From NCBI GenBank assembly GCA_022446965.1, contig JAKVBV010000003.1, positions 1 to 64,000 on the forward strand: DNA of 64,000 nucleotides. The letters run 5' to 3'. The notes under the pieces were generated by a model. That model saw only the letters and a list, made by a program, of their open reading frames with translations. It did not search any database and had not been told where the DNA came from. Within the stretch, counting starts at the first letter, position 1. Each line of letters begins with the position of its first letter. This DNA comes from Phycisphaerales bacterium. GTDB taxonomy: Bacteria; Planctomycetota; Phycisphaerae; Phycisphaerales; SM1A02. Position numbers and translations under genes: made by a program. This document shows positions 1-13,763 of the stretch, one piece after another.

Positions 1-2994
1 CCACTCATCAAAGTGAGCTCCACTGGCCTTGCCAGCCAGTGTCAATTCACACGCTACCTGCACACAGAGGCTATTCCAAGATGCTTCGCCGCCAAGGGTG
101 CAGCAGCCGGGCAGGATGGCATCGACAGCATCACAGCAATTGGCTTGATCGCATCCACCACCCACGTAGCACGCCTGAGATCCAGGAAAGACTGTGCGGT
201 TAGCCGTTTCCAGAATCGTCGGGAAGTAGTCGGTGTGGTGATAGAAGCAACTACCACTAATCCCGTCAGCCGCCGTCGGGAAGTAGGGCGCACCGTACTC
301 TCCATCGTTTGGTGGGATGGAGTTGTTCGCAGGCCATTGTGTGCCGTCGCCGATGTACATCCATTCGGTGTAACCAGCATCATCAGTTAAGAGGTACCGC
401 TCACCGCCAGCCCAGTCATAGGCCGGGGCCCAGCCGAGATTGTCGTTTTGCACCATGGTGCGGAGGACGTCGTAGAACTTCCAGTCGTCTTCCCAGCGGT
501 TGCGGCCGTACTCCCAGGGGAACACATTGTCAGGGAGTCCCTCTGGGCCTTCGTCTTGGAAGCCCGGATAGGGGTTGTTAATGCCCACACACTGCAGCTC
601 GAATACAAAGTTCTCGCCGTGGGGCTCGATGGGCCATGGTTCACCAGTTTCTGGATCCACCCATGGGTTGAAGATTTGCCCAGGCTGTTGTGGTAGTCCA
701 AGGTTGTAGGGAGGACCAACAAGTTCCAAGCACGTAGGTGGCATACCAAAGCGTTGGCAAGCGCCGTAGTCCGCGGGCGCGTAACTGTCGACAAATTCCC
801 CAAGCACTTCCTCAGCGTCCCCATCCCAGGGGAATGCAAGAGAGATGTTTACATCGGTGTCAAAGAGGGGGAAGACGGTGAGCAAATCATCTATGTTGTC
901 AATTCCCATGGGCTGGAATCCATTTGCAAACCAGCCTTGCGGATCCCAGCCAGTCCAAGGTGTATAGATCCCGACGTACTCCCAGAACGGGAGGAAAAAG
1001 ATTTCCTTAAGCGGGGCTTCCAGTGGATTGCCATCTGCATTTATCGTGGTATATGGACCAGCAGGCTGTAGCAGGGGGGACACGTTGGGACTGGGGCTTG
1101 ATGGTGGAAGGAAAGACTGGATCCAGAGAGGACGCCAGTTGCCTTGGTGAATAGCAAACCCTCCGAACAGCGGGTCCGGGTTGATTAAATCCCATTGCCA
1201 CTCCCCTCCATTATCACCAGCGCCCACGCAGTCTGATCGGAGAATCACGGCTGGTTGACCAACACCGCCCTCGCGATACACGCATGCTCCCAATGGGTCG
1301 CCACAAAAAGTACCGTCATTAGGGAACCCACCTGTGCCATTTGGCGGACCACCGGCATTCTGCCACGGGGAACCAGCAGGCTGTGGCGGAAGGACTGCCC
1401 ATGGGTCAAAGCCGTCCCAAGGCCTGGTGTTTGGTCGCGTGGAACGACCCTGGTACACGCCACCTTCCGCTTCGCAAACTTCCCGAGCGGATTCGTCATA
1501 CGTATTGGAAACCAATCGTGCAGAGACGATGAATCTTGGGTTCATCATCTGTGGTGGAGGGCCATCGGCATCCTGCCAGAACCAGATCACGTCGTTGTTG
1601 GCTGCACCAAGGACATCGATGGCTTCATCCCAGCCCAGATATGACGTCGAGGGGGGCTCGGTGAAGGGGCCCGGCCCCCAAAATGGGGGTCCGGCTCGGG
1701 TCGGGAAAGGACGCACTGGAGGCTCGTAGAACTGCGTCCATTGTGCGTTGCACTGGGACTTCTCCCATATAGGTCCACCGATTTCCCAGGGGAAGTTGTC
1801 CCAGATGAATTCGTCGTACTCGGAATTCACCGCCTCATAACAGCACATTCCGTACATCGGAACGCAAGAGTCGCAGTTCAGGTACGCATATGTCATGGCA
1901 GGGACGCCGGATTCGCCCGAGAACACCGAACCCGCCACGAGGCAATCGCTTTCAAGTTGGTCTTCGCCTTCGCGGACTACGCCAAATTCTGTTCGCAAGC
2001 AGCATGCACCGTATCTATTTGTGATTACCGCATCGTTCATGCATGCGTCAAAGCAGTTGTTCAACGTGTAGTCACCACGGTCGTAGGCGACTGTGCCGTC
2101 GTCGTCGTTGAGGGAATCACAGGCATCGGCTGTGACATCACCGAGTGAACCTTCGCAACGCTTCTCCCACATGAGGTCCGCGTTGAGTTGCCAGATGCAG
2201 CAGATCACGAATTCAGCACCACGCTCACCGCCACCTCCGCGTCGCTCGCGTGCTTCTTGGTTTGCCTTCTTGGCCCGCAACTGACTGTTGCGAAGCTTTT
2301 CCTGACCAATGGCCTCAGCCTCCAATTCGCTGATGCCGGTCCATGGTGCATCCGGAGGCATCTCATATGCGTCGTCCAGAACAGGGAATGGAATTTTCTC
2401 GACGGTAACCGAGGTGTCTACGCGACCATCTTTGGAGGGCACATGCGGCTTCGCCTCGGCGCGACGCTCCAGCTTGCGCAGCGGCTTGTAGGAGGCCATG
2501 GTGAGTTGGCCGCGAGCCTGGAACGCGGCCGCAGCCTTCTCCACCTGCTCGGGTGACCCGTCGAGCCACAACGTGCCGCCGATGTCTTCCATCGGCTTGC
2601 CTGTGCGTGCTTCGTACGAATTGCGGATCTCGGCGATCTGCGATTCGGGCATCGTGACCGCGGGTGTCACCTGGACATCGTGGGCGTTGAGCACGGATTG
2701 CAACGCGCTCACATCAGCGCCCGTCAGTGAAAGCAGTTGGCCATTGGGTAGCACGCGAACCGAGTCGGCGTCATTGAAGCGAATCTTCAATCGAGCATCG
2801 CGATCGGTTGGGCGGTGAAGGTCCACTGATGTGGCGACATCAACGGTGGCTGTGTCCCGGAATTCGACTACATCGGCGGTTGGCAACACAGGCGTCGTGT
2901 GACGCTGTTGCGCAGTTGTCGCCACGGCAATCGTGCCCAGCACGGTGCCTGCAAGTGCGGTCAATACGAAGGTGTGGATTCGCGCTTGGCGCAT
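1..2994 (-). CDS. Large secreted cysteine-rich protein, C-terminus beyond window
   Basis: An uninterrupted frame of 998 codons runs from ATG at 2994 to the left edge with no stop in the window. AGGAG at 3002-3006 lies 7 nt before the ATG. The N-terminus (MRQARIHTFVLTALAGTVLG...) is a signal peptide. Residues about 40-165 resemble the N-terminal propeptide-like region of planctomycete S8 peptidases, but no Asp/His/Ser catalytic motif appears in the visible part. A short charged linker (EARERRGGGG) is followed by a Trp/Pro/Cys-rich region with GACC and CCYE motifs. Near the edge is CDQANCCDAVDAILPGCC followed by SWNSLC, the CC..V....PxCC...WxxxC signature frequent in planctomycete surface proteins. 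Codon use looks less GC-rich at third positions than in rpoBC next door. Family assignment to an S8-type surface peptidase is inference only; reality of the gene is well supported. Confidence 0.85.
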   Translation of the reverse strand, partial: MRQARIHTFVLTALAGTVLGTIAVATTAQQRHTTPVLPTADVVEFRDTATVDVATSVDLHRPTDRDARLKIRFNDADSVRVLPNGQLLSLTGADVSALQSVLNAHDVQVTPAVTMPESQIAEIRNSYEARTGKPMEDIGGTLWLDGSPEQVEKAAAAFQARGQLTMASYKPLRKLERRAEAKPHVPSKDGRVDTSVTVEKIPFPVLDDAYEMPPDAPWTGISELEAEAIGQEKLRNSQLRAKKANQEARERRGGGGERGAEFVICCIWQLNADLMWEKRCEGSLGDVTADACDSLNDDDGTVAYDRGDYTLNNCFDACMNDAVITNRYGACCLRTEFGVVREGEDQLESDCLVAGSVFSGESGVPAMTYAYLNCDSCVPMYGMCCYEAVNSEYDEFIWDNFPWEIGGPIWEKSQCNAQWTQFYEPPVRPFPTRAGPPFWGPGPFTEPPSTSYLGWDEAIDVLGAANNDVIWFWQDADGPPPQMMNPRFIVSARLVSNTYDESAREVCEAEGGVYQGRSTRPNTRPWDGFDPWAVLPPQPAGSPWQNAGGPPNGTGGFPNDGTFCGDPLGACVYREGGVGQPAVILRSDCVGAGDNGGEWQWDLINPDPLFGGFAIHQGNWRPLWIQSFLPPSSPSPNVSPLLQPAGPYTTINADGNPLEAPLKEIFFLPFWEYVGIYTPWTGWDPQGWFANGFQPMGIDNIDDLLTVFPLFDTDVNISLAFPWDGDAEEVLGEFVDSYAPADYGACQRFGMPPTCLELVGPPYNLGLPQQPGQIFNPWVDPETGEPWPIEPHGENFVFELQCVGINNPYPGFQDEGPEGLPDNVFPWEYGRNRWEDDWKFYDVLRTMVQNDNLGWAPAYDWAGGERYLLTDDAGYTEWMYIGDGTQWPANNSIPPNDGEYGAPYFPTAADGISGSCFYHHTDYFPTILETANRTVFPGSQACYVGGGCDQANCCDAVDAILPGCCTLGGEASWNSLCVQVACELTLAGKASGAHFDEW

Positions 2995-3165
2995 CTCTCA
3001 TCTCCTGTGGGCCCACCATCCTGTGGGCCTTGGCATCAGTGCCGGTATGCACCCGATACGGCGTCTCCGAGCCGTTGGATCCCCCAGCTTGGGCGAGGGC
3101 ATACCTCCGTTTGGAGTGTACCAGTCCGCACTGGCCATAACCCCCGAATTGAGGTCATAAACGCC

Positions 3166-3193
3166 GACAGGCCGCCAGTTTTGGCGGCCTGTC
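3166..3193 (-). terminator. Hairpin terminator after rpoC
   Basis: GACAGGCCGCC (3166-3176) and GGCGGCCTGTC (3183-3193) form a perfect 11-bp stem with a 6-nt loop, 30 nt downstream of the rpoC stop. The T-tail on the minus strand is weak, so Rho-independent function is probable rather than certain. Confidence 0.65.
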
Positions 3194-3222
3194 GAGGTGG
3201 GTTCAGGATGGGAATCGCAGGG

Positions 3223-6200
3223 TCAGTCGTCGCCCAACACGGCGGCGGCCATGGGCGGCTCGGCGCCGATGGCTTCGGCCGTCTGGGCCGCCTCGGCGGC
3301 GACCAGCTCGAGGTCTTCCTCTTCGGTGCGAGGCGGCTCGGCCAGTTTGCGGACCACCATCTGCGTGTAGGGCTTGAAGCCGGTACCCGCCGGGATGAGG
3401 TGGCCCAGCAGCACGTTCTCCTTGAGTCCCTTGAGGTCGTCCGTGGCACCCCGCAGGGAGGCCTCGGTGAGCACCTTGGTGGTCTCCTGGAAGGACGCAC
3501 TGGACAGGAAGGAGTCGCTCTGCAGCGAGGCCTTGGTGATGCCCAGCAGACGGATCTCGTAGGTCGCCGCGACGCACTTCTTGGTCTTGGCCGGGGCCTT
3601 GCCCTCAGCGTCGGCCAGTGCGTTGGCTTCCTTCACTTCGGACCGCTCCACCAGATCGCCCTCCACGAAGGAGGTGTCTCCGGCGTTACTGATGCGAACC
3701 TGCTTGGCCAGCGTCATGTTCTTCTGACGCACGAGCGACCGGTCGACGATCTCCTCCGGGAGCAGATCGGTATCGCCAGGCTTGCGGACGAGCGCCTTGC
3801 TGAGCATGCAGCTGAGAATGGTCTCGATGTGCTTGTCTGAGATCGGCACGCCCTGGGCTCGGTACACGTTCTGCACCTCGTCCAGCATGTAGGAGAACAC
3901 CTTCTCCTCACCCTGAATCGACAGGATTTCCTGCGGATCCAGGGGGCCTTCGGTCAGCGGATCGCCCGCTTCCACCCAGTCACTGCGGTGGACGAGCAGG
4001 TGCTTGCCCTGCAGCACGTGGTGATCGGTTTCCACGCCGGTGTCGGAGATCACACGAATGGTCATTTTGCCCTTGCGGACGTCATCGTGCAGCTCGACGC
4101 GGCCGGAGACCTGGGCCATGACGGCCGGTTCCTTGGGCGTACGGGCTTCGAAGATCTCGGTGACGCGAGGCAGACCACCCACGATGTCGGCACTGCCGGC
4201 CACATCCTTGGGTTGACGGGCAAGCATCAAGCCTTGCTTGATCTCCTGGCCTTCTTCCACCTCGATGCGGGCCTTGGCCGGCAGGTGGTGGAAGTCGAGG
4301 ATCTTGCCTTCGCTGTCTTCGATCACGATCTGCGGGTGCAGTTCGCCGGTGTGCTCGATCACGATGCGTTCCGTCGTAGAGCCCTTGACGGCCTCCTCGC
4401 GGATCGTCTTGCCGATCTCGATGTCCTTGAAGCGGATCGTGCCCGATTCCTCAGCCAGAATCGGCGTGAGGTGGGGGTTCCACTCGCACAGGACCTGGCC
4501 CTTGCGGACCTTGTCGCCGTCGGCGAAGTGGATGATCGCACCGTAGGGCACCTTGAACTTCTCAAGTTCACGGCCTCGGTCGTCGAGAAGGGCGACTTCG
4601 CCTTGTCGCTTGAGCGCCACAAGATGGCTTTCACCATCGAGTTCCACCGGAACTTCGCGACAATCGCGAAGCTGGATGGTGCCGCCGGCACCAGCGCGAT
4701 AGCTCGTTTCGGTGAGGCTACGCGAGGCAATCCCGCCGGTATGGAAGGTTCGCATGGTGAGCTGCGTGCCAGGTTCACCGATCGACTGTGCAGCGATGGT
4801 GCCCACGGCCAGGCCGCCTTCGACCATGTTGCCGGTGGACATGTCCGTGCCGTAGCAGCATGCACACACGCCGCGGGGCGTATCGCACGTCAGTGGGCTG
4901 CGGACCTGCACGGAGTCGATGCCGAGCGATTCCAACGACTCGGCGATCGCACTGGTGATGGGCTGGTTCTCGGCCACGATGACCTCGTCGGTCATCGGGT
5001 TGACAATCGTCTGCCGCGAGGTGCGACCCACGATGATCTCACGCAGCGGCACGTCGACCTCTTCACCCTTGTAGATGGCTCGCTTGCTGATGCCACGCTT
5101 GGTGCCGCAGTCGTGCTCGGTGACAACCACCGATTGGGCGACGTCGTAGAGCTTGCGAGTGAGGTAGCCCGAGTCGGCCGTCTTCAGTGCGGTATCGGCC
5201 AGGCCCTTACGGGCACCGTGCGTCGAGGAGAAGTACTCCAACACGTTGAGGCCTTCACGGAAGTTGGCGCGAATGGGCGTTTCGATGATCTCGCCGCTGG
5301 GCTTGGCCATCAGACCACGCATGCCCGCAAGCTGCTGCATCTGGCTCACGTTGCCACGTGCGCCCGAGGTGGACATGAGATACACCGGGTTGAGGTACCG
5401 CTTGCCGTCCGTGGATTCGATCTCGACTTCCGAGAGCGTCTCGGGGTTGCGGCGGTCATCCGCGAGTGTCTTGACCAGTGCGCCGGTGAGTTCTTCACGG
5501 CACGTGGCCCAGATGTCCAGCAGCTGGTTGTGGCGTTCGCGATCGGTGAGGGCACCAACCTCGAAGTTCTTCTCCACACGGTTCGCCTTCTGCTGGGCGG
5601 CGTCGAGCAGCTCGCCCTTGCTGGAGGGAATACGCATGTCGGTGATCGCGATCGACAGCCCCGAGGTCGTGGCTCGCTTGAAGCCCGTTTCCTTCATGCT
5701 GTCGAGCAGCTCAAGCGTGGCCGGGCGGCCAAGACGCTTGTAGGTGTCGTCGATCACACGGCTGCAGCCCTTCTTGCCGAGCGTGCAGTTGAAGAACGGC
5801 ATGCCGTCGCCAAGGATGCGGCTGAAGATCACACGGCCGGCTGTCGTCACGATGCGATGGTTGTCAGCCATGGGCTCGGGACGACCAGTTTCCTTGGTGA
5901 CAACCTCAGCGAAGCGAGGCAGACGCACAAGGATGCGCTCATGCAGATCGATGACGCCGTGATCGTGGGCGAGCATGGCATCTTCGGCGCTGCGGTAGGC
6001 CTTCAGCTCGTTCTCGGGTCGCTGATCTTCCTGGTCCATGTGGGTCAGGAAGTAGACACCCATGATGATGTCCTGCGAAGGCGAGACGATCGGGTTGCCG
6101 TTGGCCGGCGAGAAGATGTTGTGCGTGGAGAGCATGAGGACATGCGCTTCCACCTGCGCCTCGATGGAGAGGGGCAGGTGCACAGCCATCTGGTCACCGT

Positions 6201-7572
6201 CGAAGTCGGCGTTGTAGCCGGTGCACACCAGGGGGTGCAGCGTGATGGCGTTGCCTTCCACGAGCACCGGCTCGAAGGCCTGGATACCCATGCGGTGCAA
6301 GGTGGGGGCACGGTTCAGCAGCACGGGATGCTGGTGAATGACCTGCTCAAGGATGTCCCACACTTCCGGATCACGTCGCTCGAGCATGCGCTTGGCCGAC
6401 TTGATGGTGTCGGCGAGGCCGTGCTCCTTGAGGCGACGGATGATGAAGGGCTGGTACAGCTCAAGGGCGATCTTCTTCGGCAGACCACACTGGTTGAGGG
6501 CCAGCTCCGGGCCCACCACGATCACGGAACGTGCGGAGTAGTCCACACGCTTGCCCAGCAGGTTCTCGCGGAAGCGACCCTGCTTGCCCTTGATCATGTC
6601 GGTGAGTGACTTGAGCGGACGGTTGCTCGACCCCAGCACGGGGCGGCGGCAGCGGTCGTTGTCGAACAAGGCGTCGACGGCCTGCTGCAGCATGCGCTTC
6701 TCATTCCGAATGATGACCTCAGGGGCGTTGAGATCCATCAACTTCTTGAGACGGTTGTTGCGGTTGATGATGCGGCGGTAGAGATCGTTCAGATCGCTCG
6801 TAGCGAAGTTGCCCGATTCCAGCAGCACCAGCGGGCGGAGGTCCGGCGGGATCACCGGAACGACGTCGAGCACCATCCACGCCGGATCATTGTGCGAGTT
6901 GCGGATCTGTTCGACCAACTTGAGCCGCTTGGCAAGGTCTTTGAGACGCTGCTTGCTGCGGGTCTTGTTGAGCTCTTCGCGGATGTCTGCCGCGGCGGCA
7001 TGCAAATCGAGTTGGCCCAGCAGTTCGAGGACAGCATCGGCACCCATCATCGCCTTGAAGGCGCTCGGGCCCCACTGGCGTTGTGCCTCGTGGTACTGGT
7101 CTTCGTCAATCACCTGACGCAGTTCCAGGTCCGTGTCGCCCGGATCGGTGATCACGAAGTCCTGAAAGTAGATGACCTTCTCGAGGTCGGCGGTCTTCAT
7201 CTGCAGCAGCGTGCCCAAACGGCTTGGCAGTGCCTTGAAGAACCAGATGTGCACGATGGGGGCGGCCAGGTTGATGTGGCCCATACGCTTGCGGCGGACA
7301 CGCGAGTGCGTCACCTTCACGCCGCAGCGATCACAGATGATGCCCTTGAATTTGGTGCCCTTGTACTTGCCGCAGCCGCACTCGTAGTCACGCTCGGGAC
7401 CAAAGATCCGTTCGCAAAACAGGCCGTCCTTTTCAGGGCGGTAGGTGCGGTAGTTGATCGTCTCAGGCTTCTTGACCTCACCGAAGCTCCAAGAGCGGAT
7501 GTCGGTGGGGCTGGCCAGTCCAATACGGACCGAGCTGAAGTCGTTGACGCGATCGAAGACGTTGTCGTTCAT
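3223..7572 (-). CDS. rpoC: DNA-directed RNA polymerase subunit beta'
   Basis: Encodes the 1449-residue beta' subunit, which forms half of the RNA polymerase catalytic cleft. The N-terminal zinc site is C65/C67 with C80/C83 (CGCGKYKG...CDRCG). The catalytic Mg-binding motif [12 protein letters not shown] lies near residue 453. The second zinc cluster ([11 protein letters not shown]) lies near residue 890. Length is close to E. coli RpoC (1407). The ATG at 7572 starts [20 protein letters not shown], which matches the family. The gene lies 56 nt after rpoB on the same strand and is followed by a hairpin terminator, so it ends the rpoBC transcript. No disruption was seen. Confidence 0.99.
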   Translation of the reverse strand: MNDNVFDRVNDFSSVRIGLASPTDIRSWSFGEVKKPETINYRTYRPEKDGLFCERIFGPERDYECGCGKYKGTKFKGIICDRCGVKVTHSRVRRKRMGHINLAAPIVHIWFFKALPSRLGTLLQMKTADLEKVIYFQDFVITDPGDTDLELRQVIDEDQYHEAQRQWGPSAFKAMMGADAVLELLGQLDLHAAAADIREELNKTRSKQRLKDLAKRLKLVEQIRNSHNDPAWMVLDVVPVIPPDLRPLVLLESGNFATSDLNDLYRRIINRNNRLKKLMDLNAPEVIIRNEKRMLQQAVDALFDNDRCRRPVLGSSNRPLKSLTDMIKGKQGRFRENLLGKRVDYSARSVIVVGPELALNQCGLPKKIALELYQPFIIRRLKEHGLADTIKSAKRMLERRDPEVWDILEQVIHQHPVLLNRAPTLHRMGIQAFEPVLVEGNAITLHPLVCTGYNADFDGDQMAVHLPLSIEAQVEAHVLMLSTHNIFSPANGNPIVSPSQDIIMGVYFLTHMDQEDQRPENELKAYRSAEDAMLAHDHGVIDLHERILVRLPRFAEVVTKETGRPEPMADNHRIVTTAGRVIFSRILGDGMPFFNCTLGKKGCSRVIDDTYKRLGRPATLELLDSMKETGFKRATTSGLSIAITDMRIPSSKGELLDAAQQKANRVEKNFEVGALTDRERHNQLLDIWATCREELTGALVKTLADDRRNPETLSEVEIESTDGKRYLNPVYLMSTSGARGNVSQMQQLAGMRGLMAKPSGEIIETPIRANFREGLNVLEYFSSTHGARKGLADTALKTADSGYLTRKLYDVAQSVVVTEHDCGTKRGISKRAIYKGEEVDVPLREIIVGRTSRQTIVNPMTDEVIVAENQPITSAIAESLESLGIDSVQVRSPLTCDTPRGVCACCYGTDMSTGNMVEGGLAVGTIAAQSIGEPGTQLTMRTFHTGGIASRSLTETSYRAGAGGTIQLRDCREVPVELDGESHLVALKRQGEVALLDDRGRELEKFKVPYGAIIHFADGDKVRKGQVLCEWNPHLTPILAEESGTIRFKDIEIGKTIREEAVKGSTTERIVIEHTGELHPQIVIEDSEGKILDFHHLPAKARIEVEEGQEIKQGLMLARQPKDVAGSADIVGGLPRVTEIFEARTPKEPAVMAQVSGRVELHDDVRKGKMTIRVISDTGVETDHHVLQGKHLLVHRSDWVEAGDPLTEGPLDPQEILSIQGEEKVFSYMLDEVQNVYRAQGVPISDKHIETILSCMLSKALVRKPGDTDLLPEEIVDRSLVRQKNMTLAKQVRISNAGDTSFVEGDLVERSEVKEANALADAEGKAPAKTKKCVAATYEIRLLGITKASLQSDSFLSSASFQETTKVLTEASLRGATDDLKGLKENVLLGHLIPAGTGFKPYTQMVVRKLAEPPRTEEEDLELVAAEAAQTAEAIGAEPPMAAAVLGDD

Positions 7573-7628
7573 GGTGTCGCTTCCCGAAGGTGGCGTGTGT
7601 GTTAGGAAAGGAAGTCAGTCGGAGGTGA

Positions 7629-11429
<3,801 letters not shown>

Positions 11430-11523
11430 GCTTTCACCTCAAGAAGGGGGTCAGGTGCATGCAACGCCCGCGCATGGACGCGGGCGCTAAAAAGCGAGTT
11501 TCGGGTCTGATCGGCGAGCCGAA

Positions 11524-11552
11524 GAGTGTAGAACAGGCCAGTTTTTTTCTCA
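11524..11552 (-). promoter_or_regulatory. Sigma70-like promoter for rpoBC
   Basis: On the minus strand, TTGAGA (11547-11552) is separated by exactly 17 nt from TACACT (11524-11529). This is a good match to -35/-10 consensus about 95 nt upstream of the rpoB ATG. It lies downstream of the rplL terminator, which fits a separate rpoBC transcription unit. Confidence 0.6.
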
Positions 11553-11712
11553 AGGGTCGCAGCCCCCTGTAAAGCAAGTCATGTACCACTTTTTTACGCC
11601 AGAGGCTCATGTTCGGGATGTGTACGGGAGATATCGGGCCTTTTCGCTCCAGAGAAGGTGGTTTGGGGGGTCCGAAAACTTTGATTTGGGCCCGTGGCAG
11701 CTTCTGCTTTGG

Positions 11713-11733
11713 AATTGGGGTCAGACCCCAATT
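11713..11733. repeat. Perfect palindrome in rplL-rpoB intergenic region
   Basis: AATTGGGGTC-A-GACCCCAATT has 10-nt arms around one base. It lies in the 455-nt gap 11430-11884, which otherwise holds the rplL terminator and rpoB promoter and no supportable gene. The GGGGTCAGACCCC core resembles REP-type palindromes mobilised by RAYT transposases in many bacteria. No RAYT gene is visible in the window. Confidence 0.55.
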
Positions 11734-11785
11734 GTGTGTGTGGGGGCTGGGGGCAGGTGCCGGGAGGGCTATAGGGCCAGCTTCG

Positions 11786-11823
11786 AAAAAGACACCGACG
11801 ACCGCCAGAAGCGGTCGTCGGTG
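11786..11823 (-). terminator. Intrinsic terminator after rplL
   Basis: CACCGACGACCGC (11793-11805) and GCGGTCGTCGGTG (11811-11823) form a perfect 13-bp stem with a 5-nt loop. On the minus strand it is followed by TTTTT (11786-11790). It lies about 60 nt past the rplL stop and is a textbook Rho-independent terminator. Confidence 0.9.
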
Positions 11824-11884
11824 CGAATTGCAGCTTTGGGTGAGCGAGGGTGCGGCCGGCTGCCTGCCACACCGTGATCCAGGA

Positions 11885-12304
11885 TCACTTGAGGTTGCAG
11901 GTTGCGCCGGCTTCCTCGAGCTTGCTCTTGAGATCGTCGCCCTCTTCCTTGGAGACCTTCTCCTTGACGGGGGCGGGGGCAGCATCGACAAGGGCCTTGG
12001 CTTCCTTGAGTCCCAGACCGGTCGCCTCGCGGACGACCTTGATGACGGCGATCTTCTTGTCGCCAGCAGCTTCGAGAATGACGTCGAACTCAGACTGTTC
12101 GGCGGCACCATCATCGTCGCCACCACCGGCGGGGCCGGCCATCATCACAGCGCCGCCAGCGGCGGGCTCGATGCCGTAGGCATCCTTCATGTAGTCAGCC
12201 AGGTCGACGGCCTCCTTGAGGCTCAGACCGGCGATCTCGTCACCGATCTTGGTGACCTTGGCGTCGAAGCTCTTGGCTTCTGCGGTTGCGGTTTCTTCGG
12301 ACAT
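11885..12304 (-). CDS. rplL: 50S ribosomal protein L7/L12
   Basis: Encodes the 139-residue stalk protein that recruits translational GTPases to the ribosome. The N-terminal dimerisation domain is followed by an Ala/Gly/Asp-rich hinge ([15 protein letters not shown]). The conserved C-terminal domain carries [23 protein letters not shown] at 12304 is chosen because GGAG lies about 8 nt upstream and MSEETATA is a normal start; an upstream in-frame TTG at 12319 is less likely. It is the last gene of the rplKAJL run and is followed by a strong terminator. Confidence 0.98.
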   Translation of the reverse strand: MSEETATAEAKSFDAKVTKIGDEIAGLSLKEAVDLADYMKDAYGIEPAAGGAVMMAGPAGGGDDDGAAEQSEFDVILEAAGDKKIAVIKVVREATGLGLKEAKALVDAAPAPVKEKVSKEEGDDLKSKLEEAGATCNLK

Positions 12305-12403
12305 GTGTCCAGTCTCCAAACATTGCCGGGCAACAGAGGGGCCGCCGTGCGACCTTTAACCCCGAAGGGCCAGTGTTGTCCGTGGTGAAAGTTGAATTCG
12401 TGA

Positions 12404-12949
12404 TCAGGCGATCTTCTCGATCGTCTCGCCCTTTTCGAGGCGTTCCTGAATCTCCTTGATGACACCGAGCAGCTTGCCGCCGGGACCGGTGGCTCCACCG
12501 ACGACGTTGCCGGCGGGGGCGAGCACCAACTGGACGACACGTGCCTTGGACTCTTCCTTGGTGGGGAAGTCGCTGAGTTGCTTTACGCCCTTGGCGCCTT
12601 CGAAGAACTCGCCGTCCAGCACTGCTGCTTTCAGTTCGAGTTGATCGATCTTCTTCGCCCAGTCGATCATCAACCGTGCGACGTCGACGACCGATTCACC
12701 GCCGTAGCACAGTGCCGAAGGGCCATCGAGCGCGGTGCTCATGGCTTCGAGTGGTGTGTCGGCGAATGCGGTGCGGGCCAGTGTGTTGCGAATGACCGTG
12801 ATCCGCACACCTTGAGCGTGCAGCGCCTGTCGCAGCTCGTTGTTGTCGTTGGCTTCGATACCACGAACGTCCACGAGCAGTGCTTCGGTGAGATCACCGA
12901 AACGCTTGCGGTATTCCGCGGCGATCATTGTCTTGATTGGCTTGCTCAT
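12404..12949 (-). CDS. rplJ: 50S ribosomal protein L10
   Basis: Encodes the 181-residue base of the L7/L12 stalk. MSKPIKTMIAAEYRKRF is followed by the conserved VRGIEANDNNELR and VIRNTLARTAF. The C-terminal helix (IKEIQERLEKGETIEK) is the expected L7/L12 docking region. ATG at 12949 overlaps the rplA stop as ATGA, implying translational coupling. A 99-nt gap precedes rplL. Confidence 0.98.
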   Translation of the reverse strand: MSKPIKTMIAAEYRKRFGDLTEALLVDVRGIEANDNNELRQALHAQGVRITVIRNTLARTAFADTPLEAMSTALDGPSALCYGGESVVDVARLMIDWAKKIDQLELKAAVLDGEFFEGAKGVKQLSDFPTKEESKARVVQLVLAPAGNVVGGATGPGGKLLGVIKEIQERLEKGETIEKIA

Positions 12950-13758
12950 GAGACTTCGACCTCCACGCCGGGCGTCATGGTTCCGCTGATCACGCACTTC
13001 TTGACATAGATGCCTTTGACCGACGCGGGACGAGCGTTCTCGACCAGCGTGAGGAAGTGCTGCAGGTTGTCGGTGAGTTGGTCTTCGGTGAAGCCCATGC
13101 GACCGATGATGATGTGCAGGTTGCCGCCATCATCGTTGCGGTACTCCGCCTTGCCCGCGGCGAATTCGGCGACTGCCGTTTCCACATCGGGCGTGACCGT
13201 GCCGGCCTTGGGGGAGGGCATGAGGCCCTTGGGGCCAAGCACGCGGCCGAGTTGGCCTACGACACGCATCATGTCCGGTGAGGCGATGGCGATGTCGAAG
13301 TCGAACCAGCCGCCCTTGATCTTCTCGCCGAGGTCATCGCTGCCAGCTTCGACGGCGCCGGCGGCCTTCACGGCCTCGACCTTGTCGTCGCTGCAGAAAC
13401 ACACGACGCGGGCGGACTTGCCCGTGCCATGCGGCATGGTGGTCGCACCGCGAAGCTGTTGGTCAGCCTGGCGGGGATCGATGCCTAGATGCACGCAGCA
13501 CTCGACCGCCTGGTCGAACTTGGGCTGCTTGAATTGCTTGAGCACCTTGACCGCCTCAGCAGGGCTGTGCGGGCCACGGTTCTCGGCGGCGATGTCGCGG
13601 TTGGAACGCTTGCGCCCGCTGGGGGTGCGGCGACGACGACGACGGAGGCGTGCCTTCCACGACGACGCCTCTTCAGTCATCGTCTTGGTGGGCGTGTCGT
13701 TGGATTCGACGGCCTCTTCTTGTGTTGCTTCGGTGGTGTCCACGTGTTCTTCGCTCAT
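12946..13758 (-). CDS. rplA: 50S ribosomal protein L1 with N-terminal extension
   Basis: Encodes a 270-residue L1 protein of the ribosomal L1 stalk, which moves E-site tRNA and can autoregulate its own mRNA. The L1 core starts around residue 60 (PAEAVKVLKQFKQPKFDQA). It contains LGIDPRQADQQLRGATTMPH, GRVLGPKGLMPSPKAGTV and KGIYVKKCVISGTMTPG. About 50 residues precede it: an acidic Ser/Thr/Glu-rich stretch, then an Arg-rich tract (ARLRRRRRRTPSGRKRSNR). E. coli L1 (234 residues) lacks these. The stop overlaps the rplJ start. Confidence 0.98.
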   Translation of the reverse strand: MSEEHVDTTEATQEEAVESNDTPTKTMTEEASSWKARLRRRRRRTPSGRKRSNRDIAAENRGPHSPAEAVKVLKQFKQPKFDQAVECCVHLGIDPRQADQQLRGATTMPHGTGKSARVVCFCSDDKVEAVKAAGAVEAGSDDLGEKIKGGWFDFDIAIASPDMMRVVGQLGRVLGPKGLMPSPKAGTVTPDVETAVAEFAAGKAEYRNDDGGNLHIIIGRMGFTEDQLTDNLQHFLTLVENARPASVKGIYVKKCVISGTMTPGVEVEVS

Positions 13759-13763
13759 CGTGC

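Noticed and set aside
2899-3840. 313-codon plus-strand frame across the rpoC 3' end
   Set aside because: It spans the rpoC terminator and the coding end of rpoC in antisense; nothing recognisable.
3988-6609. 873-codon open frame on the plus strand inside rpoC
   Set aside because: It is antisense to unmistakable rpoC; long open frames opposite high-GC genes are expected, and the translation has no recognisable domain.
11434-12126. 230-codon minus-strand frame between rplL and rpoB
   Set aside because: Overlaps rplL in another frame and runs through its terminator and the rpoB promoter.
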